This document shows positions 18,320-27,526 of a stretch of 64,000 nt of DNA, piece after piece. The position numbers were made by a program, and so were the translations under genes. Positions within the stretch are counted from its first letter, which is position 1; each line of letters begins with the position of its first letter. This DNA is from JBGLNJ01 sp034434835 (GTDB lineage: Bacteria; Chloroflexota; Anaerolineae; Fen-1058), in the NCBI GenBank assembly GCA_034434835.1, contig DAOTXX010000192.1, positions 16,467 through 80,466 on the forward strand, in the 5' to 3' direction. The notes beneath the pieces were generated by a model. The model was not told where the DNA came from, ran no database searches, and was given only the letters and a program-made list of their open reading frames with translations.

Positions 18320-18364
18320 TGATCGGTGATCAGTGATCGGTGATCGGTGATCAGTAACCAGTAA
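18319..18364. repeat. Heptanucleotide tandem repeat after trxB
   Basis: Six units of GTGATCG/GTGATCA/GTAACCA directly after the trxB stop. The period is 7 bp throughout. Confidence 0.8.
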
Positions 18365-18395
18365 GACGCTCCCGCTGATGGCTCAAGCGCAAGCA

Positions 18396-18425
18396 CCATC
18401 ATTCCCGCGTAAGCGGGAATCCAGA
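18396..18425. repeat. Short palindromic repeat (half copy)
   Basis: CATTCCCGCGTAAGCGGGAATCC-type palindrome, related to both arms of the repeat at 52499-52565. Confidence 0.6.
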
Positions 18426-18502
18426 AGCGGCACGTGGCAAGCTAAAGCTTGCACTCCAGAGTGGTTGCCAGGCAAGAGTGGCTCATCTGAAAGGAACATG
18501 CC

Positions 18503-19267
18503 ATGCCCCTCATCCACGTTAACGACCAAGAGTTGTTCTATGCCGAAACCCGCTCGCCCAATGCGCGATTGACGATGGTGCTGGTTCACGGCGCAGGGTC
18601 AAGTCATCTTGCGTGGCCGGAGCAGCTTCGGCGTGTGGAGGGCGCGACGGTCCACGCGCTCGATTTACCTGGACACGGCAAGTCGAGCGGGCGCGGGCGG
18701 GCGTCGGTGGCTGACTATGTTGAGGTTGTGCGCGGGTTCCTGGACACATTGAATGTCGAGCGCGCTGTGATCACCGGTCATTCGATGGGTGGGGCGATTG
18801 CCCAACTATTCGCGTTAACTCATCCCGCGCGCACAGCCGGACTGATCCTGGTCGCAACGGGCGCCAAGCTGCGCGTCACCCCTCAGATCCTCAACGGCAT
18901 CCTGACCGATACCGAGGCGACACTCGATCTGGTCACTCGCTATTCATGGGGGCCGGACGCGCCTGAGGAATTGGTCAAGCTGGGGCGCGATCAACTGGCA
19001 AGCCTAGCCCCGGACACCATTGCCGACGACTATGCTGCGTGCGATGCATTCGACGTGCGAGACCGATTGGGGCAAATCACGGCGCCCACGCTCGTCGTCG
19101 GCGGAACGGCGGATCAGATGACGCCGCCCAAATACGCCCAGTTCCTGGCGGAGAAAATCCCCGGCGCGCGGCTGGCGATGATTGAAGGCACAGGCCACAT
19201 GGTCATGCTCGAGCAGCCTGAGCTTGTTGTACAACACGTCAGGCAATTCCTTGCGGCGATTGCATAG
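18503..19267 (+). CDS. Alpha/beta hydrolase
   Basis: 254-residue alpha/beta-fold hydrolase. The oxyanion-hole region is VLVHGAGSSHLAWP, the nucleophile elbow is GHSMGG (S94), the acid is D204 in GGTADQMTPP and the base is H232 in GTGHMVMLEQPE. This fits small esterases, haloperoxidase-like enzymes and BioH-like proteins; the substrate cannot be told. The ATG follows AAAGGAA. Its 3' end overlaps the end of convergent rdgB by 29 bp. Confidence 0.88.
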   Translation: MPLIHVNDQELFYAETRSPNARLTMVLVHGAGSSHLAWPEQLRRVEGATVHALDLPGHGKSSGRGRASVADYVEVVRGFLDTLNVERAVITGHSMGGAIAQLFALTHPARTAGLILVATGAKLRVTPQILNGILTDTEATLDLVTRYSWGPDAPEELVKLGRDQLASLAPDTIADDYAACDAFDVRDRLGQITAPTLVVGGTADQMTPPKYAQFLAEKIPGARLAMIEGTGHMVMLEQPELVVQHVRQFLAAIA

Positions 19268-19859
19268 CGCGGCCTTCCGCCTTCAGCCTTTCGCGCGCCA
19301 GCGCCGCTGCCCGCGCGCGGTGACTGACCCGGTTCTTGACCTCCTCCGGCAACTCGGCCATCGTGCGGCCAAGCTCCGGCATGTAAAACACCGGGTCGAA
19401 CCCAAACCCGTTGCTCCCTTTCGGTTCGAAGGCGATCACTCCGTCGCATTGACCCTCAAACGTCTCGACGTGCCCATCCGGCCACGCGAGCGCGATGACG
19501 CAGCGAAAGCGCGCCGTGCGTTTTTCCCACGGCACATCTTCCAGCGCGGCGAGCAGCTTGCGATAGCGGTCGGCATCGCTTGCACCCTCACCAGCGTATC
19601 GCGCCGAATAGACGCCCGGCCCACCGCCGAGCGCAACGACTTCAAGTCCCGAATCGTCCGCGAGCGTGAGCAGGCCGCTTGCTCGACCATACGCCTTGGC
19701 CTTGAGTCGCGCGTTCGCTTCAAACGTCTGGCCGGTCTCGTCCACTTTCGTCGTGATGCCGACCTCGGCCAGCCCGACCAGCTCCAGGTTCAGTCCTGCC
19801 AGCAACGCCTGATACTCGCGAATCTTGCCCGGGTTGTTGGTCGCCACAAGTAATCGCAT
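19239..19859 (-). CDS. rdgB: dITP/XTP pyrophosphatase (RdgB/HAM1)
   Basis: Removes non-canonical purine nucleoside triphosphates such as dITP and XTP by hydrolysis to the monophosphate. 206 residues. Family motifs: ATNNPGKIREY at the N-terminus, ADDSGLEV, GGGPGVYSARYAGEG, KGSNGFGFDPVFYMPE and SHRARA near the C-terminus. The start at 19859 is chosen because AGGAG lies upstream; a GTG at 19889 would add ten residues lacking in the family. Confidence 0.94.
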   Translation of the reverse strand: MRLLVATNNPGKIREYQALLAGLNLELVGLAEVGITTKVDETGQTFEANARLKAKAYGRASGLLTLADDSGLEVVALGGGPGVYSARYAGEGASDADRYRKLLAALEDVPWEKRTARFRCVIALAWPDGHVETFEGQCDGVIAFEPKGSNGFGFDPVFYMPELGRTMAELPEEVKNRVSHRARAAALARERLKAEGRAMQSPQGIA

Positions 19860-20272
19860 GAGGATCTCCTTGGCGAGGGAATATAGCACGGGGCAGACTG
19901 TCCGTCAAATAACGGGGCAGGCCACAGGCAGTCCAGGCTCTCTGGCGTGCACACCCGCTCATCCGCTCATTAACACCATTGACAACGACCTGAATTTGTG
20001 GCAGAATAAGGTCGTCTCAATTGCTACCTCACTTGAAGCCCCGAGGATTCTGATCAGCGACCAGGGAAAGCAGCACATAGCATGACTGAACACAGCGTCA
20101 CGGACAATCCATCGCCTCGGCAACTTGTACAGTCTTGCTTCTAGTGTGTTTACCATCACGTCACAGAAAGGAGGTGTGTTACTGCCCAAACCAGCTCCGA
20201 GTATGGCCTCTTCACGCAGTGTGGCTCGTGATCCTTTTCCCCTATATTTGATTTAAACGCGAGGAGAGAAAC
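19860..20272. other. Intergenic region between rdgB and the first subtilase
   Basis: No gene is evident. It contains the promoter at 19979-20007 and a probable leader of ~260 nt; nothing else is assigned. Confidence 0.6.
19979..20007 (+). promoter_or_regulatory. Promoter for the first subtilase
   Basis: Perfect TTGACA (19979-19984), a 17-bp spacer and CAGAAT (20002-20007), about 265 bp before the gene. Confidence 0.55.
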
Positions 20273-23200
20273 ATGAAACACTATTTGTGGATAGCATTCA
20301 ACGTTGCAATGGTCCTTGCCATGACCCTTGCGCCTCTGTCGGCGGCTGCGCCTGCCCCACGAGGTGCTGTCTCCTCATTGGCAACGGAACTCGTCAAGCA
20401 ACCGCCTCCGCCAGATGCTTCAAAACGGGCGCCTCAAGTCTTGCCGCCTACACAGACCCCGGCCCATGTATCTGGCGAAGCGGCCCTGGCCAAGCTTTAT
20501 CCGAGCTTGCGAGCTCTGTACCAGCAGGCTGGCCCCGTTCTGCCAGGGCCGGCTGAACAGGCGGTCTCTCGTGAGCCTATCATCGTCAACATCATCGCCG
20601 TGGCAGATGCCAAGACTGAGGCCGTCAAGCCGGGCGAGGACATAGATCCCGGCAAGCAACAAGACCAGCCACTGGTCAATGTCCTCAAGCCTTACTTTGT
20701 GGACGGCAAGCTTTTTGCCCAACCATCCTTTGGCAAAGTCGGCCAAAAACTGCAGGTGATGTTTGGCCTGATCATGCCCTACAACCTGCTCAAGGTCGCC
20801 TCGTTTGCGAACGTCGTGGCCATTTACCCGGCCACCCCGGAGCGGAACGAGTACGAGCCTTATCCAGCGGACGAACCCAAGGCCAAGCAAACCTTCGGGC
20901 CGGACGACTGGGCCAAGTTGCGTGAGAATGCAGACAAACTCCGCGCGGGTAGCCTCCCGTGGGATCAGGCCCGCGCCTTTGGCGACGGACGTGAAAAGAT
21001 CACACCTCAGGACTGGTTCGAAGTCAAGCCGGAAGGTCCACACAAGGCCGAAGCCGCCTGGGCGCGAGGCTATCGGGGCGAGGGTGTGACCATCGCCGTG
21101 ATTGACGACGGCGTGGACATGGCCCACCCCGACCTGATGGGCACGCAAAAGATCTATTCCAGCACCGTGGCGCCGCAGTATAACGGCTGGCCCATGGTGA
21201 TGGACCCCTTTACCATGCGGGCCTACTTTTACGACCTGATGTTCGGCACCACCTACGTCTCCGGCAGCTTTGGCGGCTCCACCTACATTGATACCCGCGC
21301 CAAGCCGGCTCTGACGCCAGTCGGAAGCGGTATCTCGAGCTTCAAGTACACTCCGATGATTGATTTCAATGTGCCCGGTATCGAGCACACGTATATCATC
21401 TCGAACGCTATGACCAAGAGCGGTGTGGTGCACGCGGGCACTCACACCGACGAAAGCCTGCGCGATTACGTATGGGGCGAAAAGGTAGCAGTGCTTGTCG
21501 GCGATCCCAACACCGCGGGCGTGTATGATACGGTCTGGGTTGACCTGGACGACGACTATGACTTTCGCGACGAAAAACCGCTCACCAAGGCAACCCCCGG
21601 CAACCCCGCCACCTACAACAACATGGTGGCCTACCGCGACATGAACGGCGACGGCAAGGCCGATCTTTCCGGCGGCCTGCTGTATTGGATCGCCGACGGG
21701 GCCAACTGGGTCCCGGGCATGGACTGGCTGTTCTATCCGGCGGGCTATGGGCTGACGCCCCCGGCCGCGGGCGACCTGATCGCGATGCACGGTCCGTGGG
21801 ACAGCGGCTACAGCCACGGCACCCAGTGCGCCTCCAACGCGGTGGCCAATGGCGTGATTGACGGCATGTTGCCCAAGTTCAGCGACCTGCCCGGCACCGG
21901 TTACCCGGCCGCCGCCGTCTATGGCGCAGCGCCGAACGCGGACCTGGTGCCCATGAACACTGCCTGGTCCTTTACCGGCCGCATCACCTACAACGACGCC
22001 TACATACTGGCGGCCGTAGGTTGGGATGCCGTAGACCAGACCGGCTGGCACTGGTTTTACGGCCCGGGCTACCAAGACACCGATGGCATCCAGATCACCT
22101 CCAACTCCTACGGCTGGAGCGGCGATGACAACGACGGCTGGGACTTCCTGGGCCAGTACATCTGGCAGATCCAGCGCTACTATGCGCCGTACCTGCAATT
22201 CCTCTTTTCCACCGGCAACGGCGCGCCGGGCTATGGCACCTCTGCTCCGCCCAGCCCCGGCCTGGGTGTGATGGTTGGCTCCAGCACCGAGTATGGCTCC
22301 ACCGGTTGGGACTCGATCACCAGCACCACCCAGATCAACTTTAACGACTATACGGCCTTTTCCAACGGCGGGCCGGGTGCCCGCAACGGGGCCGGCGTAG
22401 ACGTGCTGGCAGGCGGGTCCTTCGCCGCCGGTGCCGAAGAACTGAACTATTACGCCATTGACTCGTGGGGTGTGCTGGACGGCAACATCTCCTGGGCCAC
22501 CTGGGGCGGCACCAGCCGCTCTTCGCCCACGGCCATGGGCAACCTGGCGCTCATCTACCAGGCGTACAAGGCTAAGCACGGCGTGTGGCCCACGGCCGAC
22601 CAGGCCCGCGCGATCCTCATGTCCAGCGCCACAGACATCAACAATGGTGTCCTCAAGCAGGGCGCTGGCTCCGTGAACGCCGACCGTGGCACAGCTGTGG
22701 CCGGCGGACACTATGGTATCTACATGGGCGGCGACTCGGCCACGTGGGAGCCGGGCGACTATCGCGGCACGCTCTATCCCGGCTTTGCCCAAATCGTGCA
22801 GCCTGGCGGAACCTATACCAAGACCTTTACCGTGCGCAACGATAGCGCCAGCCCGATCAACGTGGCCATTTCTGACCAAGCACTGCAGCTCATCGGCAGC
22901 AAGGAGCTTGACTTTACGGTCACGCCCACTATGACGCAGCAAGAGAGTGTCTATGGCTCGGCCAACCGCGACAACTTTTACAAGGCGTTCCAGTATCTGA
23001 TCCCCATCACCGCCACAGCCGGCATGGACGCCTCCATGTACAACGTCGCCATCCCGGCTGGCACCGACCTGATGGTCGTCCGCCAGATATTCCCCTATAA
23101 CGAGTTCGACGTGAATGGGGACTATGTCTATGACCAGCGCTACTATCTGATGGTCTACAACTGGAAGGACGTCAACGGCGACGGGAACGTCTGGGAGGAC

Positions 23201-26200
23201 AAGAACAGTAACGGCGTGGTGAACTTTATCAACGGCACCGAGTGGACTTCGGTGGATGTGGGGCCGGAGCTACTTTGGGATGATCCACGCACCGAACTGG
23301 ATCGCTGGGAGTATGAGCGGTTCGGCTACAATCGCCCCACGGCCAATGTCAACGAGCTGACGGTGCAGGATCCGCTGAACCGGATGCACGATGGCCTGTT
23401 CATCGGCCTGCGGCACCTGTTCACCTCTCGGGGCGCCAGCGTCACTACGCATCTCAAGTACCGCATTGATTTCTACCAAAAGGCCGACGTGCCGTGGCTG
23501 AGCGCCAGCGTCACCAACCTGACAGTTCCCGCGACTGGCACAGCCGTCTTTACCGGCGTCGTCAACGTCCCAATCAACATGCCGCCAGGCGACTATGAGG
23601 CTGCCTTCGAGATCGCTGATCCCGGTATGCCGCCCACCTATACGGCGCACACCAGCATCGTCCCGGTGGTGATGAACGTAGCGGCGGACTTTGACGGCAG
23701 CCCGCTCACGTTGGGCGGCCAAGCTTCCTACGCCTACGACCAAAACCGGCCCTACAACAACGCGGCCGTGCGCGGCCACTTTGAATGGGGCTGGCGAGAA
23801 GAGTCGGGCGACTGGCGCTTCTTTTACGTGGATGCGAACAACGAGTGCTCGAGTTGGGTGACGCCCACGGTCACGCTGCTCACCGAGAACTTTGACGGAG
23901 TGACGGCCCCAGCGTTGCCCGCGGGCTGGGCCACGGCGGTTGTCAATGGCACAGATACTGAACTGCCTTGGGTGACCAATGTGGGCCGGACCTACCCCAG
24001 TGGCGCAGCGTACAGCGATCCAAACACGGCACGATTCCGTGCCTATAGTATTGGTCCAACTCTGGACCAATCGTCTCGCCTGTATACCACCAGCGGCCTG
24101 GACCTGAGCGCCGCGACCTCGCCACAGTTGACCTTCTGGATGTACCACGACACTGGCTACTCTTCCAGCAATGACCGCGTGCAGCCACAGGTCTCTACCA
24201 ACGGTACAACCTGGACGAACGTGGGTGCGGCTATCCCGCGTTATGATGGCACCACCGGCTGGGCACAGCACGCCGTGGACCTCTCCGCCTACGTCGGCCA
24301 GCCCAGTGTGCAGATCGGCTTCCTGGGCATCAGCGGTTATGGCAACGACGTGTACGTTGACGATGTTCTGGTCACAGCCGCCACGCCACAGTGCACCCAG
24401 TACACCTTCCCGCCGGATGCGCACGTCCTCGTGAAAGACGTGTGGAACGACGCCGCGCCGCGCACGGACATTGACACGGTCGTGCTGGGGCCTACGGACA
24501 CCCAGCTAGACACGGTCACGTTCGGCGCCTGGAGTGGTGACTGGTCCGAGCCGCCGTTCTTTGGCCCGTATGTGCTGGATACAGTGGCCAAGAGCGCGGT
24601 GGATCGCAGCGGCCGCGCCACCTGGCGCTTCAACACTACCAGCGGCAAGAACGAAGAATGGGTCATGTTCCCGGTCTCGAGTGCGGAGGATCCGTTCGGC
24701 GGGTTGCACCGCATCCTGCAGCACAATGTCTTGTTCGAGGGCGACAAATTCGACGTCGTCTTTACCAAGACGGTGGGCCTGCTGACTGAAAGCGCGCACT
24801 CGCTCGCCATCACGACTTACGTGGACTCGGGCCTGGTCGGCCAGGTGGCGCTGCAGGCCACTCTGCCGTTGAACGGCCTGTCGGCCAGCGCCTACCTCAT
24901 CGGTGTTGACCAGCAGAACTTTGTCAACGAGCCGCTGCCGTTCACGGGCGCTGGCACGATCGAGTGGACGCACGTCTTTACCGTCACCGACGGCGTCAGC
25001 ATTGACCTGACGACCAGCAGCGCGGATGTCCCAGACCTTGACCTGTTCCTCTACCGCCGGTCCGGCACGGCCTGGGTGCAGGTCGCCTCGTCGGCCGGCG
25101 TGGATGCCAACGAGCACATCCTGTACAACAACCCGGTCAATGGCCAGTACATGGTCGGGATTGACAACTATTCCGGCCCGGCCGGCCACTTTAACCTGAC
25201 CAAGATCGTCAAGTCAAAGGTGCCCGGCCTCACGGTCACCGGCACGACCACCAACACCGTTGCGGCCAACACGCCAGTCACGCTCACCATCAACTACAAC
25301 TACCCAATGATGGGTGGGCAGACCTACGACGGCATGGTGCTCGCCGGCCCGCCGGAAGCGCCGCAGCTCAAGCAGATCCCGGTCACCATCAAGCGACTCA
25401 AGTCGAGCGCGGACATTGAAAAGAAGGTGGATGAGCCAGTGGCCTTCCCCGGCAACGAGCTCAAGTACACGGTTGACTTGTTCAACCTCTCTGACCCGGC
25501 GGCGTACTTTGAGTTCAGCGATCCGATCCCGGCCAACACCACGTTCGTGACCGCGACCAATGCCACCTACGACCCGGCGACCAAGAAGGTGATGTACACT
25601 GGCACCTTACCGATCGGCGGCCCACCGCCGAGCTTTGAAGGGTTCGAGGGCGGCGTGGTGCCACCGCAGCACTGGACGCGCGTCCAGAACAACACCGCGG
25701 AGACATGGCAGATCGATAGCCTCAACCCGCATGGTGGGACGTACGATGCTGCGTGCCTCTACGACGCCGCGCTGAACCCGCAAGACGAATGGCTGCTCAG
25801 CCCTGGCCTGCTGGGCTTGACCGGCGGCGAGCCGGTGTCCCTGTGGTCCATGGGCAGCGTCTACTGGGGCGTCACTCCCAACGACAACTATGACATCAAC
25901 GTCTGGCTCGTGGTGGGATCCCTGGGCGGCGGCGACGACGTCCTGCTGGGCACGTGCGATGGCGACTGGCCGGCCAACTGGACCTGGGCGCAGAGCACCT
26001 TCACTCTGCCAGCCACGCTGCCTGTGACGACGCCGCACCGCATCGGCATCCAGTATGTGGGCGTTGATGGGGCGGAAGCGGATGTGGACGACATCAGCCT
26101 GCCAGGCACACTGGATGTGCCGCCGAACCCCTCGCGTAGCATTGAGGTCACCGTCCGTGTGACAGACACGGTGGCCCCGGGCACCTGGATCACCAACACC

Positions 26201-26692
26201 GGCACGCTGACGGCAACGCACATGATGCACGAGACGCAAGTCGAGCCGACAGCCTCGGCCAGCGCCGGCAGCCAGGTCTCGCTTGGCCCGGTCCTTTCGA
26301 CCTCGTACAAGACGGCGACGGCACAGGTTGCCACGGGCGGCGAGATCGTCTACGAGGTGCACGTCAAGAATACCGGCACCGAGTTGGCGGTCGTCACCTT
26401 GACTGACCCGGTTCCGGCGAATACGACCTACTCTTGGCACAACTACAACCCGCCGTACCAGTACTTTAGCTACAACGCGGTGCAGGACCAGATGGAGTGG
26501 TCAGGTAACGTCGCACCGGGTGCCGAGTGGGTCTTTACCTTCGGGGTAGATGTGGATGCTGACCCAACGCTGTGGGGCAAGACCATCACCAATACAGCCA
26601 CCCTCGCCTGGGGCAGCAGCACATTGCCTCTGGTAGCGACGACCAAGATCGGAGCTCCGTATAACATCTTCTTGCCCATCGTGCTCAAGTAG
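20273..26692 (+). CDS. Secreted subtilisin-like (S8) multidomain protease
   Basis: 2139 residues with a signal peptide (YLWIAFNVAMVLAMTLAPLSAAA) and GAGGAGAG before the ATG. The S8 triad is D278 (VIDDGVD), H515 (HGTQCASNAV) and S748 (GTSRSSPTA). The D-H gap of 237 residues is far longer than in typical subtilisins and implies a large insertion. Beyond the catalytic unit come beta domains: a MAM/adhesin-like jelly roll at ~1205-1380, a PPC-like domain (DLDLFLYRRSG, ~1600), a DUF11 repeat interrupted at ~1784-1950 by a second cleaved-adhesin-like domain, and another DUF11. It ends in YNIFLPIVLK. Likely an extracellular degradative enzyme; the substrate is unknown. Confidence 0.85.
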   Translation: MKHYLWIAFNVAMVLAMTLAPLSAAAPAPRGAVSSLATELVKQPPPPDASKRAPQVLPPTQTPAHVSGEAALAKLYPSLRALYQQAGPVLPGPAEQAVSREPIIVNIIAVADAKTEAVKPGEDIDPGKQQDQPLVNVLKPYFVDGKLFAQPSFGKVGQKLQVMFGLIMPYNLLKVASFANVVAIYPATPERNEYEPYPADEPKAKQTFGPDDWAKLRENADKLRAGSLPWDQARAFGDGREKITPQDWFEVKPEGPHKAEAAWARGYRGEGVTIAVIDDGVDMAHPDLMGTQKIYSSTVAPQYNGWPMVMDPFTMRAYFYDLMFGTTYVSGSFGGSTYIDTRAKPALTPVGSGISSFKYTPMIDFNVPGIEHTYIISNAMTKSGVVHAGTHTDESLRDYVWGEKVAVLVGDPNTAGVYDTVWVDLDDDYDFRDEKPLTKATPGNPATYNNMVAYRDMNGDGKADLSGGLLYWIADGANWVPGMDWLFYPAGYGLTPPAAGDLIAMHGPWDSGYSHGTQCASNAVANGVIDGMLPKFSDLPGTGYPAAAVYGAAPNADLVPMNTAWSFTGRITYNDAYILAAVGWDAVDQTGWHWFYGPGYQDTDGIQITSNSYGWSGDDNDGWDFLGQYIWQIQRYYAPYLQFLFSTGNGAPGYGTSAPPSPGLGVMVGSSTEYGSTGWDSITSTTQINFNDYTAFSNGGPGARNGAGVDVLAGGSFAAGAEELNYYAIDSWGVLDGNISWATWGGTSRSSPTAMGNLALIYQAYKAKHGVWPTADQARAILMSSATDINNGVLKQGAGSVNADRGTAVAGGHYGIYMGGDSATWEPGDYRGTLYPGFAQIVQPGGTYTKTFTVRNDSASPINVAISDQALQLIGSKELDFTVTPTMTQQESVYGSANRDNFYKAFQYLIPITATAGMDASMYNVAIPAGTDLMVVRQIFPYNEFDVNGDYVYDQRYYLMVYNWKDVNGDGNVWEDKNSNGVVNFINGTEWTSVDVGPELLWDDPRTELDRWEYERFGYNRPTANVNELTVQDPLNRMHDGLFIGLRHLFTSRGASVTTHLKYRIDFYQKADVPWLSASVTNLTVPATGTAVFTGVVNVPINMPPGDYEAAFEIADPGMPPTYTAHTSIVPVVMNVAADFDGSPLTLGGQASYAYDQNRPYNNAAVRGHFEWGWREESGDWRFFYVDANNECSSWVTPTVTLLTENFDGVTAPALPAGWATAVVNGTDTELPWVTNVGRTYPSGAAYSDPNTARFRAYSIGPTLDQSSRLYTTSGLDLSAATSPQLTFWMYHDTGYSSSNDRVQPQVSTNGTTWTNVGAAIPRYDGTTGWAQHAVDLSAYVGQPSVQIGFLGISGYGNDVYVDDVLVTAATPQCTQYTFPPDAHVLVKDVWNDAAPRTDIDTVVLGPTDTQLDTVTFGAWSGDWSEPPFFGPYVLDTVAKSAVDRSGRATWRFNTTSGKNEEWVMFPVSSAEDPFGGLHRILQHNVLFEGDKFDVVFTKTVGLLTESAHSLAITTYVDSGLVGQVALQATLPLNGLSASAYLIGVDQQNFVNEPLPFTGAGTIEWTHVFTVTDGVSIDLTTSSADVPDLDLFLYRRSGTAWVQVASSAGVDANEHILYNNPVNGQYMVGIDNYSGPAGHFNLTKIVKSKVPGLTVTGTTTNTVAANTPVTLTINYNYPMMGGQTYDGMVLAGPPEAPQLKQIPVTIKRLKSSADIEKKVDEPVAFPGNELKYTVDLFNLSDPAAYFEFSDPIPANTTFVTATNATYDPATKKVMYTGTLPIGGPPPSFEGFEGGVVPPQHWTRVQNNTAETWQIDSLNPHGGTYDAACLYDAALNPQDEWLLSPGLLGLTGGEPVSLWSMGSVYWGVTPNDNYDINVWLVVGSLGGGDDVLLGTCDGDWPANWTWAQSTFTLPATLPVTTPHRIGIQYVGVDGAEADVDDISLPGTLDVPPNPSRSIEVTVRVTDTVAPGTWITNTGTLTATHMMHETQVEPTASASAGSQVSLGPVLSTSYKTATAQVATGGEIVYEVHVKNTGTELAVVTLTDPVPANTTYSWHNYNPPYQYFSYNAVQDQMEWSGNVAPGAEWVFTFGVDVDADPTLWGKTITNTATLAWGSSTLPLVATTKIGAPYNIFLPIVLK

Positions 26693-26730
26693 CCAGAACC
26701 GTCGGCTACCAAGTCCACGATGAGCCATGC

Positions 26731-26762
26731 AGAGGGTCATGGGCATGCGCCCATGACCCTCT
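26731..26762 (+). terminator. Strong hairpin after the first subtilase
   Basis: Perfect 14-bp stem AGAGGGTCATGGGC (26731-26744) with complement 26749-26762 and loop ATGC, starting 38 bp after the stop. No T tract follows, so it may be a 3'-end-stabilising or factor-assisted terminator. Confidence 0.55.
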
Positions 26763-26909
26763 CACATTGGGCGCTCGACATTCTTGTACCTGATGTGCAA
26801 TGCTCTCATCGGGTGTGTCATTCCGAGTGTCCCCAAGGGGGGCAGGTGGGCACGAGGAATCTATCCGTAACGATTCAGCCAGTGCCTTTCCTAAAGGCTT
26901 GTGGGGGCC

Positions 26910-27003
26910 CTGTCAACGAATATCAAACGAATCAACGAATGATGGTCACGCTTCTCTGTCAGCAATTCGTTTATTCGTTACGCCGAAGGCAATTCGTTGA
27001 CGG
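26910..27003. repeat. Inverted-repeat element with CTGTCAACGAAT ends
   Basis: 94-bp segment bounded by CTGTCAACGAAT and, inverted, CCGTCAACGAAT. The inside consists of ACGAAT/ATTCGTT-type heptad phrases. A shorter relative is at 40770-40831. Confidence 0.55.
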
Positions 27004-27060
27004 ATTCCCGCTGAACGGTTACTTTTACCCTACGTGAACGAGATTCCTCGGCCTGTGGCC

Positions 27061-27459
27061 CCGGAATGGTAACTACTCAGCCGTCATTGCGAGGAGGCCC
27101 GCGAAGCGGGCCGACGAAGCAATCTCAGCGATCGAAGCACAGAGATTGCTTCGCCTGCCTTCGGCAGGCTGCTCAGCAACTTGCGTCTATGTCGGTGTGT
27201 GCCCGCCCGCCGATGAACTCGGCGGGCTACGAAGCGGCGCTGGCTGAAGCCTGCTTTGAGCCAGTTTCATCGGGCGCGGCTCCCTCCCCTGCGCCCTCTC
27301 CCCCTGCGAAGCGGGGGGAGTTGGAGGGGGGTACGGGCATGCCAAGCACGAGTTTCTGCCATTACACATGTCCGCCAACCCCCAAAGAGGGCAGGCGGGC
27401 ATGGGGTTCTCGCCATGACAGCCTGTGCGGTAGACTGGGCTGAGTAGTTACCCGGAATG
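27061..27459. mobile_element. Miniature element X2 with 8-bp target duplication
   Basis: The element at 27069-27451 has perfect 14-bp inverted ends GTAACTACTCAGCC. It is flanked by exact 8-bp direct repeats CCGGAATG (27061-27068 and 27452-27459). The inside begins with the GTCATTGCGAG repeat core and includes GGCCCGC/GCGGGCC hairpins. It is 383 bp, longer than X1 and X4, and has no coding capacity for a transposase. Confidence 0.85.
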
Positions 27460-27526
27460 ACAGAATCAGTCGGTATGGCCCAAGTGTTGCACATCGAGGA
27501 GTATTCTTGCAAATCGTGAGGAATCT

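Larger units (their letters stand above)
26693..27526. other. Repeat-rich intergenic region
   Basis: No credible gene. It contains the hairpin at 26731-26762, the inverted-repeat element at 26910-27003, element X2 (27069-27451) and a final leader before the next subtilase. Confidence 0.7.

Noticed and set aside
20420..22942. 840-residue minus-strand open frame opposite the first subtilase
   Set aside because: Val/Gly/His-rich with no motif; the plus-strand gene has triad, signal peptide and ribosome site.
27183..27460. Short open frames within element X2
   Set aside because: Pro/Ala/Arg-rich translations of palindromic DNA, no ribosome site.
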